Of a stretch of 64,000 bases of DNA, positions 7,747 to 17,577 are shown piece after piece. The stretch's first letter is position 1; the number at the start of each line of letters is the position of its first letter. A program made the position numbers and the translations under genes. Source of the DNA: IDS-8 sp964607425 (lineage in GTDB: Bacteria; Pseudomonadota; Gammaproteobacteria; Steroidobacterales; Woeseiaceae); assembly GCA_964607425.1 (NCBI GenBank), contig CAZSKQ010000007.1, positions 5,329-69,328 of the forward strand, in the 5' to 3' direction. The notes under the pieces are model-generated. The model had not been told where the DNA came from. It was given only the letters and a program-made list of their open reading frames with translations, and did not search any database.

Positions 7747-9237
7747 TTACGCGGATTTGCGGGGCTGCAGCCATTGCGGAAACAGCGTGTAGGGGTCGAG
7801 GTCGACGGTCGCATCCCAGGCGATGCCGTGCTTCTCGAGGCGCGCCTGCAGCGAGCCGTCGCGCATGGCGTCGAACAGCTCGGTGCAGCCGCCGACGTGT
7901 TCGCCGCCGACGTACACCTGCGGGATCGTGCCGACGCCCAGGCGAGCGGCCAGCACCGCGCGGATCTTGCCGCCTCTTCCGCCTTCCTGGTATTCCACCG
8001 AATCGAGGTCGACGCTCCGATACTCGATTCCGAGTTTCCCCAGCAGCTTCCTCACCGACCAGCAGAACTCGCACCATTCCAGGGCAAACACGACGACCGG
8101 CTCGGCCGCGACCACCTCGCTCACGAAGCGCGCGGCCTCCGGATCGAGCTCGACCGGCGCGATCGGCGCCGCCGTCGACGCAACTTGCGGTACCACGTCG
8201 AACCGGTAATTCGGCGTCGAGCGGGAAATCGCGAGCTCCTCATCCGTCATTGCCTCGCCGATGTGCTCGAACAGCGGCGTCGAGAGATAGCGCTCGCCCG
8301 TGTCCGGCAGCATGCACACGATGTTCGTGCCCGCCGGCGAACGCTCTGCCACCGCGAGCGCCGCCGCCAGCGTGGCGCCGCTGGAGGTGCCGGCGAAGAT
8401 ACCTTCGCGGCATGCCAACTCCCGCGACAGGCGCATGGCGTCGTCGCCCGCGACCGGCAAGACCTCGTCGATCAAGCCTTCCGCGAGCGCCTGCTCGGTC
8501 AGCCTGGGAATGAAATCCGGGCTCCAGCCCTGCATCAGGTGCGGCCGGAAGTTCGGGTGGCTGCCGGCCGGCGAACCGTCCGCGTTGCGTGGCTGGGGGA
8601 TTCCGCTGCCCAGGACCGGCGCGTTGTCCGGCTCCGCCGCGACGATCCGGGTCCCGGGGCTCTCCCGCTTCAGCACCCGGGCCACGCCGAGGAGCGTGCC
8701 GCCGGTGCCGAAGCCCGTGACGAAGCAGTGCAGCGGCTCGCCGGCGAAATCAGCGAGAAGCTCCCGCGCCGTCGTGCGCGTATGCGCGTCGGCATTGGCC
8801 TCGTTTTCGAACTGCCGCGTGAGGAACCAGCCGTGAGTCTCGGCCAGCTCGACTGCCTTGTTCAGCATTCCGGTACCCTTCTCGGACGCCGGAGTCAGCA
8901 CGATCTTCGCGCCGAGGAAGCGCAGCATCTTGCGCCGCTCGAGGCTGAAGTTCTCTGCCATGGTGACGACCAGCGGATACCCTTTCTGCGCACAAACCAT
9001 CGCGAGCCCGATGCCGGTGTTGCCGCTGGTCGCCTCGATCACCGTCTGCCCCGGCTGCAGCGCTCCGCGCCGCTCCGCATCTTCGATCACGGCGCGCGCC
9101 ATCCGGTCCTTGACGGAGCCCATGGGATTGAAAGCCTCGACCTTGACGTACACGTTGACGCCGGGGGGCGCGAGTTTCCGGAGCTTCACCAGCGGCGTGT
9201 TGCCGATCGTGTCGAGAATACTGTCGTAGCGAGCCAT
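7747..9237 (-). CDS. Cysteine synthase - glutaredoxin fusion protein
   Basis: A 496-residue, two-domain cytoplasmic protein. Residues 1 to about 320 are a fold-type II PLP enzyme of the O-acetylserine sulfhydrylase/cystathionine beta-synthase family: TIGNTPLVKL, the PLP Lys in NPMGSVKDR, the substrate loop EATSGNTGIGL and the phosphate loop TGFGTGGT. A linker leads to a glutaredoxin domain (about 390-480) with the redox motif EWCEFCWS (a CxxC) and the glutathione-binding pattern GTIPQVYVGGEHVGGCTE. The start follows CAGGAGG. The fusion suggests coupling of cysteine formation to thiol redox state, for example reduction of a sulfur donor or of the synthase. It is upstream of the AhpD-like gene. 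Confidence 0.93.
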   Translation of the reverse strand: MARYDSILDTIGNTPLVKLRKLAPPGVNVYVKVEAFNPMGSVKDRMARAVIEDAERRGALQPGQTVIEATSGNTGIGLAMVCAQKGYPLVVTMAENFSLERRKMLRFLGAKIVLTPASEKGTGMLNKAVELAETHGWFLTRQFENEANADAHTRTTARELLADFAGEPLHCFVTGFGTGGTLLGVARVLKRESPGTRIVAAEPDNAPVLGSGIPQPRNADGSPAGSHPNFRPHLMQGWSPDFIPRLTEQALAEGLIDEVLPVAGDDAMRLSRELACREGIFAGTSSGATLAAALAVAERSPAGTNIVCMLPDTGERYLSTPLFEHIGEAMTDEELAISRSTPNYRFDVVPQVASTAAPIAPVELDPEAARFVSEVVAAEPVVVFALEWCEFCWSVRKLLGKLGIEYRSVDLDSVEYQEGGRGGKIRAVLAARLGVGTIPQVYVGGEHVGGCTELFDAMRDGSLQARLEKHGIAWDATVDLDPYTLFPQWLQPRKSA

Positions 9238-9475
9238 ACCGAACCTCCTGTTACGTGGGCCGCAGTATTCCCGGCGAGCGGTGGATCGGGCGTTGGAAAG
9301 AGCGTGGTATTTGCCCCGCCCTTCCCTTCGCCCGGGGTCGGTAGGGATGAAGGAAACCCGCCGCCGGTCCGTCTTTTCAAGCGCCTTGCGCTGGTGGAGA
9401 ATGTAGCTGTTCGCAGTTTGGCCGCCCGCAGCGCCCCTGCCGCCGACCGGACGCGGCCCGCACCTGGACACGGCC

Positions 9476-11157
9476 TTGGAAATTCGAGTTCTCGGCAATT
9501 TCAGCGTGATCCGCGACGGCAGGGCCGTGCCCCTGCCGCCCTCCCGCAAAACTCGTGCGCTGCTTGCTTACCTGGCGATTGTCGACCGTCCGCAGAATCG
9601 CGAGCACCTTTGCGACATGTTCTGGGACGTTCCGGACGATCCGCGCGGCTCGTTGCGGTGGAGTCTTTCCAAGCTGCGCCACGTCGTCAACAGCGAGTCG
9701 CATGCGCCGCTCACCGCCGACCGGAACTTCATCGCGTTGCGCACCGGTCAGGAGGTGTCTGTCGACTGGCATGAGCTGAAGCCGCTCGCGGCGGCCGACC
9801 TTGACTGCCTGGCCCTGGAGGAGCTCGAGAGCTGGGCGGAGCAACTGGATGGCGGCTTTTTGGCCGACTTGTCGCTGCCTCGATGCCCGGTTTTCGAGGC
9901 ATGGCGCATCGCGCTGGCCGGCGAGTTCGACGTGTTGAGGTGCCGGATCCTGCGGACCGCGGTGGACCGCCTTCGCGATTCCCCCGCACGGGCACTGCCG
10001 TTCGCGAGGGCCTTGTGCGCGCTCAACCCCGATGACGGCATCCTGGCGCGGGAGCTCACCGTCCTTGCCCGGGCCGCTCGCTGGCAGGCGATCCGATCCG
10101 GCGTGCCGTCCTCGCCCGCAGAGCCCGCGCCCCCGGCGGCGGCTTCGGGAGACTTCGGCACAAGCCCACTCCAGGAAGTCCGCTTTTGCATGACCGACGA
10201 TAACGTGCGCATCGCTTACGCATTAACGGGGCAGGGTTACCCGTTGATCAAGGCCGCCAACTGGATGTCGCATCTGCNNNNNNNNNNNNNNNNNNNNNNN
10301 NNNNNNNNNNNNNNNNNNNNNNNNNNNNNNNNNNNNNNNNNNNNNNNNNNNNNNNNNNNNNNNNNNNNNNNNNNNNNTTAACGGGGCAGGGTTACCCGTT
10401 GATCAAGGCCGCCAACTGGATGTCGCATCTGCATTACGATCGGGAAAGCCCGGTATGGCGGCACTGGGTCGAGGGGCTGTCCCGGCACAACCGGTTGATC
10501 CGCTACGACGAACGCGGCAACGGCTTGTCCGACTGGGCGGTCAGCGACCTGTCCGCGGATGTCATGCTGGCCGACCTCGAGGCGATCGTCACCGCGTCGG
10601 GCGTCGATCGCTTCGCGCTGCTCGGTATTTCGCAAGGTTGCGCGATCTCCGTGATGTACGCGGTCAGGCACCCCGAGCGGGTCAGCCATCTCGTGCTGTA
10701 CGGCGGCTATGTGCGCGGCTGGCGTGCGCGCGGGGATCCGGCGGAGATCGCCAGGCGCAGCGCAATGGGTGTCCTGATCAGGCGGGGATGGGGCCAGAAC
10801 AACCCGGCGTTTCGGCAGATGTTCACCAGCCTCTTTATTCCGGGAGCGACGCAAGAGCACATGAGCTGGTTCAACGAGCTGCAGCGGAAGTCGGTATCGC
10901 CCGAGAACGCGGCCCGCCTGCACAATGCCTTCGGCAACATCAACGTCACGGGGCTGCTCCCGCGGATCACCGCGCCGACCCTCGTCCTGCACGCCAAGGA
11001 CGATGCCGTAATTCCGTTCGAGCAGGGCCGGGAGTTTGCAAGCGGTATTCCCAATGCCCGCTTTGTCACGCTGGAGAGCAAAAACCACGTCCTGCTGGCC
11101 AACGAGCCGGCCTTCCACCGGTTCCTGGAGGAAGTGCAGCAGTTCATCGGCTCGTAG
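9476..11157 (+). CDS. SARP/BTAD-type transcriptional activator fused to an alpha/beta-hydrolase (split by a false gap)
   Basis: The N-terminal part is an OmpR-like winged helix (MEIRVLGNFSVIRDG onward, about 1-95) followed by an all-helical BTAD region (to about 225). After the N gap the frame continues as an alpha/beta-hydrolase with the nucleophile elbow GISQGC, an acid loop (HAKDDAVIP) and a C-terminal ESKNH histidine. The 55 bases before and after the gap are identical; merging them restores one frame of 508 residues with Ser334 as the nucleophile. The start is probably TTG 9476, without a clear Shine-Dalgarno. It probably senses a small molecule through the hydrolase domain and controls the OsmC-monooxygenase pair downstream; that role is inference. 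Confidence 0.85.
10278..10377. other. Assembly gap (100 N), artificial: flanks are a 55-base duplicate
   Basis: The 55 bases at 10223-10277 recur exactly at 10378-10432, directly on either side of the N block. The gap is a scaffolding join of two contigs that already overlap, so no sequence is missing. Removing the Ns and one copy keeps the reading frame of the surrounding gene. Confidence 0.95.
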
Positions 11158-11300
11158 CCACCCCGGCAGGTGGGCCGCCCGGATGACGCCCCGGGGTGCA
11201 AATACCACGCCCGCTGCCACGCTCAATCCCACGCCGTCCCCCGATTGTTTGCTCCGACCCCGGGACTGCCGGGACCCGCAACCTGGAAAGGAGTGAACGA

Positions 11301-11861
11301 ATGGCTACACAGCAGGCAATAGTGAACAACGGCGTCGACGTCGAGGCGCTGCTCGGCGCGCGCGAGGCGCTGATGGAAGCGCCGGAGGCGGCGAAATTCA
11401 CCTGGCGCGCATCCTGCGACTGGATCAACGGCACGCACAGCGCGACGACGGTGAAAGGCTTCTTCGGACTCGGCGAGGAGCAGAACCACCGGACCGAGTT
11501 CCGCTTCGACAGCGATCACCCGGAGCTGTTCGCGTCCGCGGACAACGGCGCGACCCCCGTCGAGATCGTGCTGGCCGGACTGGCCGGCTGCCTGACGGCG
11601 GGCATCGCCGCGGTCGCACAGAACCGGAATATCCAGCTGCGATCGGTCAAAGCGACACTCGAGGCCGGCATGGACATACAGGGCATCCTCGGCGTCGACA
11701 GCGACGTGCGCAACGGCTTCGACGGCATCAAGGTGCACTACGAGATCGACGCCGATGCTTCGAAGGAAGACATCGCCGCGCTGGTGGCGCAGTCGCAGAA
11801 GCGTTCCGCCGTTTTCGACGTGATCACCAACCCGACCGACGTCTCGGTCACCGTCGCGTGA
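11301..11861 (+). CDS. OsmC family protein
   Basis: A 186-residue OsmC/Ohr-superfamily protein. The core carries GATPVEIVLAGLAGCLTAGI (about 87-106), the first conserved-Cys helix of the family. The second peroxidatic Cys seen in OsmC/Ohr proteins is not evident: the equivalent C-terminal helix reads VAQSQKRSAVFDVITNPTDV, with Ser where Cys is expected. It may therefore be one of the single-Cys or non-peroxidase OsmC relatives. The ATG at 11301 follows AAAGGAG. The stop overlaps the GTG of the flavin monooxygenase (GTGA), so the two are translationally coupled. Confidence 0.92.
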   Translation: MATQQAIVNNGVDVEALLGAREALMEAPEAAKFTWRASCDWINGTHSATTVKGFFGLGEEQNHRTEFRFDSDHPELFASADNGATPVEIVLAGLAGCLTAGIAAVAQNRNIQLRSVKATLEAGMDIQGILGVDSDVRNGFDGIKVHYEIDADASKEDIAALVAQSQKRSAVFDVITNPTDVSVTVA

Positions 11862-13162
11862 GGCGAGAGTGCGGACAGCTGCGGCAGCCCGATGCCGGCG
11901 CCGTTGACGTGGTCGTCATCGGTGCCGGCCATTCCGGCCTTGCCGCCAGCCATTGCCTGGCCGCCCGTTCGATCGCGCACGTGGTGCTGGAGCGCGGCGA
12001 GGTTGCGAATTCCTGGCGACGGGAACGCTGGGATTCGCTGCGCCTGCTGACGCCGAACTGGCTCTGCACCTTGCCGGGTCACGGCTACGGCGGCGACGAT
12101 CCGGACGGCTTCATGGCCATGGACGAGGTGATCGCGTTCATTGCCGGTTACGCCGCCGCGATCGATGCGCCGGTAAGGACCGGAACCACGGTCGAATCCG
12201 TCGCGGCGACTGACGACGGTTACCGGGTGAGCACGGACCGCGGCAGCTGGCGGTGCCGGGCGGTCGTTCTCGCCAGCGGCGCTTGCAACCTGCCGTCGGT
12301 TCCCGCGATCGCCGAGGCACTGCCGGACGAGATTACGCAACTCACGCCGGGGAGTTACCGCAATCCGCGGCAGCTCGCGCCGGGCGGCGTGCTTGTTGTA
12401 GGTGCTTCCGCCACGGGGGTGCAGCTCGCGGACGAGCTGCGGCGTGCCGGCCACGAGGTCACGATCGCCGTGGGGGAGCACGTGCGGATGCCCCGGACCT
12501 ACCGGGGCCGGGACATCCAGTGGTGCATGCGTGCGGCCGGTATTCTCGACCAGCGGTATGACGAGGTCGACGACATCCAGCGTGCGAGCCGGGTGCCGTC
12601 GCCGCAGCTGGTCGGCTCCAGGAAACGGCGCTTCATGGACCTGAATGCGCTGTCTTCGCAAGGTGTCCGGCTCGTGGGCCGGCTGGCGGGCATCAGGGGC
12701 GGCAAGGCTCAATTCTCGGGCTCGCTGCGCAACGTGTGCGCGCTCGCCGATCTCAAGATGAACCGGCTGCTCGCCGCGATCGACGAGTGGGCGGAGGCGT
12801 CCGGCCGCGAAAGCGCGCTGGAAGCGGGCGAGCGGTTCGAGCCTACGCGCGTGCCGGAGAAGGCCGCGCTGGAGCTGGATCTCCGGAGCGGCGCGATCCG
12901 CACTGTCGTGTGGGCGACGGGCTACCGGGCGGACTATTCGTGGCTGCGCATTCCGGTGCTCGACCGTCGAGGACAGATCCGGCACGACGGCGGTGTTATG
13001 CCCGCGCCCGGCCTGTACGTGCTTGGCCTGCCATTCCTGCGGCGCCGCAAATCCAGCTTCATCCACGGTGCGGGCGACGATGCCCGGGATCTAACCACGC
13101 ATCTCGCCGGTTACCTCGACAAGACCTGCCGCCGCGGCTCCGTGAAGCTGGCCGCAGGCTGA
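11858..13162 (+). CDS. FAD-dependent NAD(P)H monooxygenase (flavin-containing monooxygenase family)
   Basis: A 434-residue class B-like flavoprotein. The FAD-binding Rossmann motif is VVVIGAGHSGLAAS (about 18-31) and the NAD(P)H motif is GVLVVGASATGVQLA (about 177-191). ATGY (about 352-355), the conserved tail-end motif of flavin monooxygenases and Trx-reductase-like enzymes, is present. The FMO signature FxGxxxHSxxYR is not obvious, so the exact subgroup is open. The GTG start overlaps the OsmC stop. The operon of activator-hydrolase, OsmC and monooxygenase looks like a small-molecule oxidation or detoxification unit; the substrate is unknown. Confidence 0.9.
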   Translation: MRRECGQLRQPDAGAVDVVVIGAGHSGLAASHCLAARSIAHVVLERGEVANSWRRERWDSLRLLTPNWLCTLPGHGYGGDDPDGFMAMDEVIAFIAGYAAAIDAPVRTGTTVESVAATDDGYRVSTDRGSWRCRAVVLASGACNLPSVPAIAEALPDEITQLTPGSYRNPRQLAPGGVLVVGASATGVQLADELRRAGHEVTIAVGEHVRMPRTYRGRDIQWCMRAAGILDQRYDEVDDIQRASRVPSPQLVGSRKRRFMDLNALSSQGVRLVGRLAGIRGGKAQFSGSLRNVCALADLKMNRLLAAIDEWAEASGRESALEAGERFEPTRVPEKAALELDLRSGAIRTVVWATGYRADYSWLRIPVLDRRGQIRHDGGVMPAPGLYVLGLPFLRRRKSSFIHGAGDDARDLTTHLAGYLDKTCRRGSVKLAAG

Positions 13163-13367
13163 TTCTGTTCGACAACCGTAAGTTGATTCGATTATCCCCT
13201 GCCGAGCGGAGCTGTTTCTTCGTCTGCCGCTCTGATGTCCAGAAAACCGTCCGGGGGATCATTGCGGAGCACATTCGAATCCAAGGATCTAGTCGCCTGT
13301 GCCGCGAGCTGATGCCAGCCCGAACCCTCCCTGAAACGCAGCGCCGGGCAAAACGCATTGATTGCCG

Positions 13368-15194
13368 TCACAGTTGATTCCGTGATGCAGTCGCGGACGC
13401 TGCGTCGCGGAAGACCGGCAGGATCAGGCGGGAGCCCTCCAGGCCGCCGTAATGGATCGTATTCACCGCCGTCACCGGGTCGCGCTCGAGGTGCACCGGG
13501 CCGCCGGTGTTGAGGTTCCGCGCCAGCCGCGGGAAGTTGCTGCTCGATACCTCGAGGCGCAGCCGGTGACCCGCCCGGAACTGCCAGGCCACAGCCCTCA
13601 AGCTGATGTCGATTCCGTAGATTTCCCCCGATTTGGCGGGCACGGGATCGGAATAGCCGTTCCGGTAACGCAGCCGGAAGGCGCCGTCCTGGACGTTGAA
13701 CGCACGGCCGTCCGGCCAGACGTCGATGAGCTTCGCCGTGAAGTCGGTGTCGCGCGCGCTCGTGCTGACCTCGAGATGCACCTCGATCGGCCCGACGACG
13801 GTCAGAGGCTCCTCGAGAACGGACGACCCGAAGACCAGCACGTCGTCGCGGCGCGCGGACGCGGATTGGTCGAACGAGCCCGGCTGGTCCGCCGGGTTGC
13901 CGGTACAGCAATGCGGCCCGCCGCGCGTTGGAACCGGGTCCAAAGGATCGTAGGTGTAGGAATCGCTCCCCGCGTCCGCGGGAGCCCGGGCGAGCCGGCC
14001 GTCGCCTGCCGCAGAGCGAGCGCCCCGCTCGCTTGCCAGGAACCAGCTTTCGTACTGCACCTGCTCCGGCGGCCACGCGTCGAGGTCCAGCCAGCGATCG
14101 GCGCCGATGACGAAGACGCTGGCGGGAGGCAGGTCCGGCGCGGGGCCGTCTTTCAGCCAGTGATCGAAGAACGTTACGAACAGCGGCGCGTACGCCCGGT
14201 CACTGCCCGTCACGGGCACGTCGCCGATGCGGTCGCTGGGGCGCAGCTCTTCGGACCCGCAGTGCACCGCGGGCGAGACGATCGCCGCCTGCGGCGCGGC
14301 GTCCGGCACTCCCCGCCCGAAGGCGAGGGTCAGCGCATCGGCAACGCCGAGATCGAACCAGGAATTGACGTGCAGGCCGGGGACGCGAAAGCCGCGCGCC
14401 TCGTCGAGAAAAGGCTTCCCTTGCCACCAGGTGTCGCCGGGGGGGTGCGATACGTAGTCCTCGTAATCCGTGGGCGGCGCACCGGAGCGCTCGACCAGCT
14501 CCACGATCGGCAAGCCGGACAGGAGCTCCGGGGTCACGGTGCCCGGCTCCCTGAGTTTCCCCTTGCCGCCGTTCTCGGCGAACCAGCCGACGCCGGCCGC
14601 GAGGTTGAAGACGCCGCCCTCGTACAGCCCGAAATAGCCATACCGGTTCGCGGCCGAGCCGATGGCACCGCCGCCGGCCTCCGGGATCATGGCCGCATGC
14701 GCCGGGTGCCCCGCCGCCGCGAGGAGATACTGCACCTCGCCGAGCCAGGAACAGCCGAAGGTGCCCACGCGTCCATTGGACCAGTCCTGCCCGGCGAGCC
14801 ACGTCAGCGTGTCCCAGCCATCCGCCACGGCGTGGTCGTAGACGGAAAACACCCCCCCGGAATTGAAACGGCCGCGCACGTTCTGCACCGCGATCGCGTA
14901 GCCGTATGGTGCGAATATCCGCAGCGCGTGCAAGCCGCCGAAATAATCCTGCTTGTCATAAGGTGTCTGGACGTACACGACCGGGTATGGCGGCGGGAAG
15001 CTCGTCGGCAGGTAGATGTCGGTCGCGAGGGCCACACCGTCGCGCATCGGTATCATCCGGTCGCGCAGCACCTGCACGCCGTGTCGCAAAGTCCAGACAT
15101 TGCGAAAGTAGAAAGACCGCGGCTCGATGTGGTGCCACACGAAAGCCGCGGCGAGCCCGCACAACACCGCGATCGTGGTCAGCAGGTATCGCAT
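13368..15194 (-). CDS. CocE/NonD family hydrolase (X-Pro dipeptidyl-peptidase-like)
   Basis: A 608-residue enzyme anchored by an N-terminal hydrophobic helix (LTTIAVLCGLAAAFVW) that may be an uncleaved signal anchor. The alpha/beta-hydrolase domain contains the nucleophile motif GTFGCSWLGEVQ (about 143-154), corresponding to GxSxxG in the family. An Asp in NSWFDLGVADAL and a His in SPAVHCGSEE are candidates for the rest of the triad. The C-terminal beta-sandwich (from about 390) ends with the typical GHRLRLEVSSSNFPR. It hydrolyses acyl, ester or X-Pro bonds; the substrate is unknown. It is a single gene, with 406 empty bases upstream. Confidence 0.92.
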   Translation of the reverse strand: MRYLLTTIAVLCGLAAAFVWHHIEPRSFYFRNVWTLRHGVQVLRDRMIPMRDGVALATDIYLPTSFPPPYPVVYVQTPYDKQDYFGGLHALRIFAPYGYAIAVQNVRGRFNSGGVFSVYDHAVADGWDTLTWLAGQDWSNGRVGTFGCSWLGEVQYLLAAAGHPAHAAMIPEAGGGAIGSAANRYGYFGLYEGGVFNLAAGVGWFAENGGKGKLREPGTVTPELLSGLPIVELVERSGAPPTDYEDYVSHPPGDTWWQGKPFLDEARGFRVPGLHVNSWFDLGVADALTLAFGRGVPDAAPQAAIVSPAVHCGSEELRPSDRIGDVPVTGSDRAYAPLFVTFFDHWLKDGPAPDLPPASVFVIGADRWLDLDAWPPEQVQYESWFLASERGARSAAGDGRLARAPADAGSDSYTYDPLDPVPTRGGPHCCTGNPADQPGSFDQSASARRDDVLVFGSSVLEEPLTVVGPIEVHLEVSTSARDTDFTAKLIDVWPDGRAFNVQDGAFRLRYRNGYSDPVPAKSGEIYGIDISLRAVAWQFRAGHRLRLEVSSSNFPRLARNLNTGGPVHLERDPVTAVNTIHYGGLEGSRLILPVFRDAASATASRNQL

Positions 15195-15600
15195 CCCGGA
15201 CCCTTTCCCCGTTTTCCTTCTTCTGCGCAGAATAATCCGACATCACCGCCGCCGTGCATTCTACGCGCGCGAAATCCTTCGTGTACATCCGCTGTAGGCC
15301 GAGAGAATGCCTCCCTTCTCGACAAGCGAATAGGCTTTAAGCTTGATGCGCTTGCAGAACCCGCTTCCAGCGTCTCCGAGGGCACGTCGATGCATTGTCC
15401 GGTCACATCGTTCGCGCCGGCGAGTCCCGAGCGGGCCCGGATTCTATGAGGCCGCGGCGAATCACCGCGGAAAACCGCAAAGGTTCGTGGCGTCGTCGAG
15501 TCGGTCCCGCCACGAACTCGATAGCTCCCGAAAGGGCCGAGATTCTGCTTGCTTGAGCACCTACCGCTGGCACGAGGTCAGCAAGTAGTGAATGGACAGG
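15195..15600. other. Intergenic region, no gene seen
   Basis: A 406-base stretch between the CocE-type hydrolase start and the sulfotransferase stop. Short open frames are present on both strands but lack ribosome-binding sites and recognisable sequence. TAGAAT on the minus strand (15258-15263) could be a -10 element for the hydrolase, though no convincing -35 accompanies it. No repeat or terminator was found. Confidence 0.5.
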
Positions 15601-17577
15601 TCACAAAGCCAGCTGTCCAAGGCCGTCACGCAATGGGTCAAGCCAGCGCTCATAACGACGCCACTGCTGCAGCCCTTCTCGGTAAATCGGACGGCGTACT
15701 TGCTCAGAACTTGGCGTGCGGACAGATCGATCGAGGCGGTGGAACTCAAGGCAGCCTGCCTCAAACGGGAGCTGTAGAAAATCGAGAATTCTCTGCACCT
15801 GGCCCTTCAGATCTGTGACGATTTCTTCGTAGTGCACCCGAAGAACCTGCCCCGGCAGCGTACGGTCCCAATGCTCGATGAGCGCGGCGTAACCGCGATA
15901 GTAGCGGGCAATTTCGGAAAGCTCATAGGTGAACTCCTGTCCATCGGCGAACAGCTGCTTGTAATTGCTGAAGCAGCACGCCATCGGATGCCGGCGTGCG
16001 TCAATGATCTTCGCGTTCGGCAGCATCAGGTGGATCAGCCCGACGTGCAGGAAATTGTTCGGCATCTTGTCGATGAAACGCGGTGCGCCCGCACGCTGGT
16101 AGCGCGTGCCCTCGATGTAGGCGTCGCCGAACTTGCGTAGCTGCTCGGGCGCCATCTCCGCAAGCACGCCTGGGTAGCGCGCTTCGTCGGCGAGCATGCG
16201 CCGCCCGTTCAGCCGATGCGCCAGCGCGAGCACGTTCGGCAGCTCCATCGTGCCGTCCACCTGCGAATGCGAGGCGAGGATCTGCTCGAGCAGGGTCGAG
16301 CCGGAGCGTGGCAGGCCGACGATGAAGATCGGATCGGGATGCGGCGCGCCGGCACCCGCGAAGCGCTCGAACAGCTCCGGGGTGCAGACGGCCGCCTGCG
16401 CGCGCATCGCCGCTTCCGCGCGGTCCGGGTCGTAGCGCAATCCTTCCCGCCGCAGCCGGTTTCCCTGTTCATAGCGCGCGAACGACCGCTCGAACTCGCC
16501 ACGATCCTCCAATGCCTTGCCGAGAGCGAAGCACAGGTGGAATCGGTCCGCGGTTTCCGTCGCCGGGTTGTCCGCGTGTTCCTGCATGGCGGCAATCTCA
16601 TCGTCTGTGAAGCGATACGTCTTCAGGTTGGCCAGGCTCCAGTATGCATCGCCAAAATCCCGGCACACGCGGTAGGCGCTCCGGTAGGACTCCACCGCCT
16701 CATCGACCCGCCCGATCGTCTTGAGTACGTGCCCGTGCGCCACGCGCGCTTGTACCAGTTTGGCGTTACCGGCGAGCACTCGATCGTAAATATCCAACGC
16801 CGTTTGGAACTTGCCGACGGCCACGCATTCGTTTGCGTAGGCAAGCTCGAACGGGGCGCTGCCCGGAAAGCGCTTTCGCAGCACCTCGGCCTGTGCCAGC
16901 GCCTGCTCGAATTTTTGCCGCTTGTGCAGCACTTCCACGTAGTCGCGGCGCGCGAGCCAGTTATTCGGCTCGAACTCCACGCAACTCTCGAGCAAAAATT
17001 CCGCGTCATCGTAGATGAAGAGCTTCAGGCCTAGCCGTGCGAGCAGCCGCATGGCCTCGACATGGTGCGGCCGCTTCTTCAGAAAGTCGCGGCACAGGCG
17101 TTCGGCCTGGTAAAGCTTGCCTTCCTGGATGAGGCTGGTAACGGTCAGGAGCTCGGGCGGCAGTTCCGCAAGTCGACGGTATTCCGCTTGCGCGACCAGC
17201 TGCGCCTCCCTGTGCCCGAGCCGCGCCTCTATCCCGGCGAGCTCGCGCCAGGAAGCGATCAGCGCCCTGTTCAACTCCACGGCACGACGATAAGCCGCGC
17301 CCGCTCGTGCGAGATTACCGAGAGCCTTATGAAGGTGTCCTTCCTCCTGGTGCGCCCGCGCGTGCCGCGGCGCGAGCGCCTTGAGCCGCGCCACCGTGGC
17401 AAGCGCTTCTTCGTTGCGGCCAAGGTAACGTTCGGCAACGGCCTGGAGGTAGAGCGGCTCCGGGTCCGCCGGGTCGGCCGCCGCCTGCTCGCGCGCGGCA
17501 ACCAGCGCCTCCTTGAGGCGACCGGCTTCGAGAAGTTCGCGCGGCTCGGATCGTGGTTCTGGATGGGTCGCCCGCAT
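15601..17577 (-). CDS. TPR-repeat sulfotransferase family protein
   Basis: A 658-residue protein with about 350 residues of tetratricopeptide repeats, then a PAPS-dependent sulfotransferase domain. The 5'-phosphosulfate loop is GLPRSGSTLLEQIL and the 3'-phosphate-binding segment is ARRHPMACCFSNYKQ. FIDKMPNNFLHVG lies between them. The acceptor may be a protein, peptide or glycan held by the TPRs. The ATG at 17577 lies inside a REP-like palindrome, so the first residues (MRATH) are encoded by the repeat; a later start is possible. It follows a TonB-dependent receptor by 41 bases on the same strand, a pairing seen in Xanthomonadales-type genomes. Confidence 0.9.
   Translation of the reverse strand: MRATHPEPRSEPRELLEAGRLKEALVAAREQAAADPADPEPLYLQAVAERYLGRNEEALATVARLKALAPRHARAHQEEGHLHKALGNLARAGAAYRRAVELNRALIASWRELAGIEARLGHREAQLVAQAEYRRLAELPPELLTVTSLIQEGKLYQAERLCRDFLKKRPHHVEAMRLLARLGLKLFIYDDAEFLLESCVEFEPNNWLARRDYVEVLHKRQKFEQALAQAEVLRKRFPGSAPFELAYANECVAVGKFQTALDIYDRVLAGNAKLVQARVAHGHVLKTIGRVDEAVESYRSAYRVCRDFGDAYWSLANLKTYRFTDDEIAAMQEHADNPATETADRFHLCFALGKALEDRGEFERSFARYEQGNRLRREGLRYDPDRAEAAMRAQAAVCTPELFERFAGAGAPHPDPIFIVGLPRSGSTLLEQILASHSQVDGTMELPNVLALAHRLNGRRMLADEARYPGVLAEMAPEQLRKFGDAYIEGTRYQRAGAPRFIDKMPNNFLHVGLIHLMLPNAKIIDARRHPMACCFSNYKQLFADGQEFTYELSEIARYYRGYAALIEHWDRTLPGQVLRVHYEEIVTDLKGQVQRILDFLQLPFEAGCLEFHRLDRSVRTPSSEQVRRPIYREGLQQWRRYERWLDPLRDGLGQLAL

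Noticed and set aside
13452..15449. 665-codon plus-strand open frame opposite the CocE-type hydrolase
   Set aside because: Shadow frame; the minus strand encodes a complete hydrolase.
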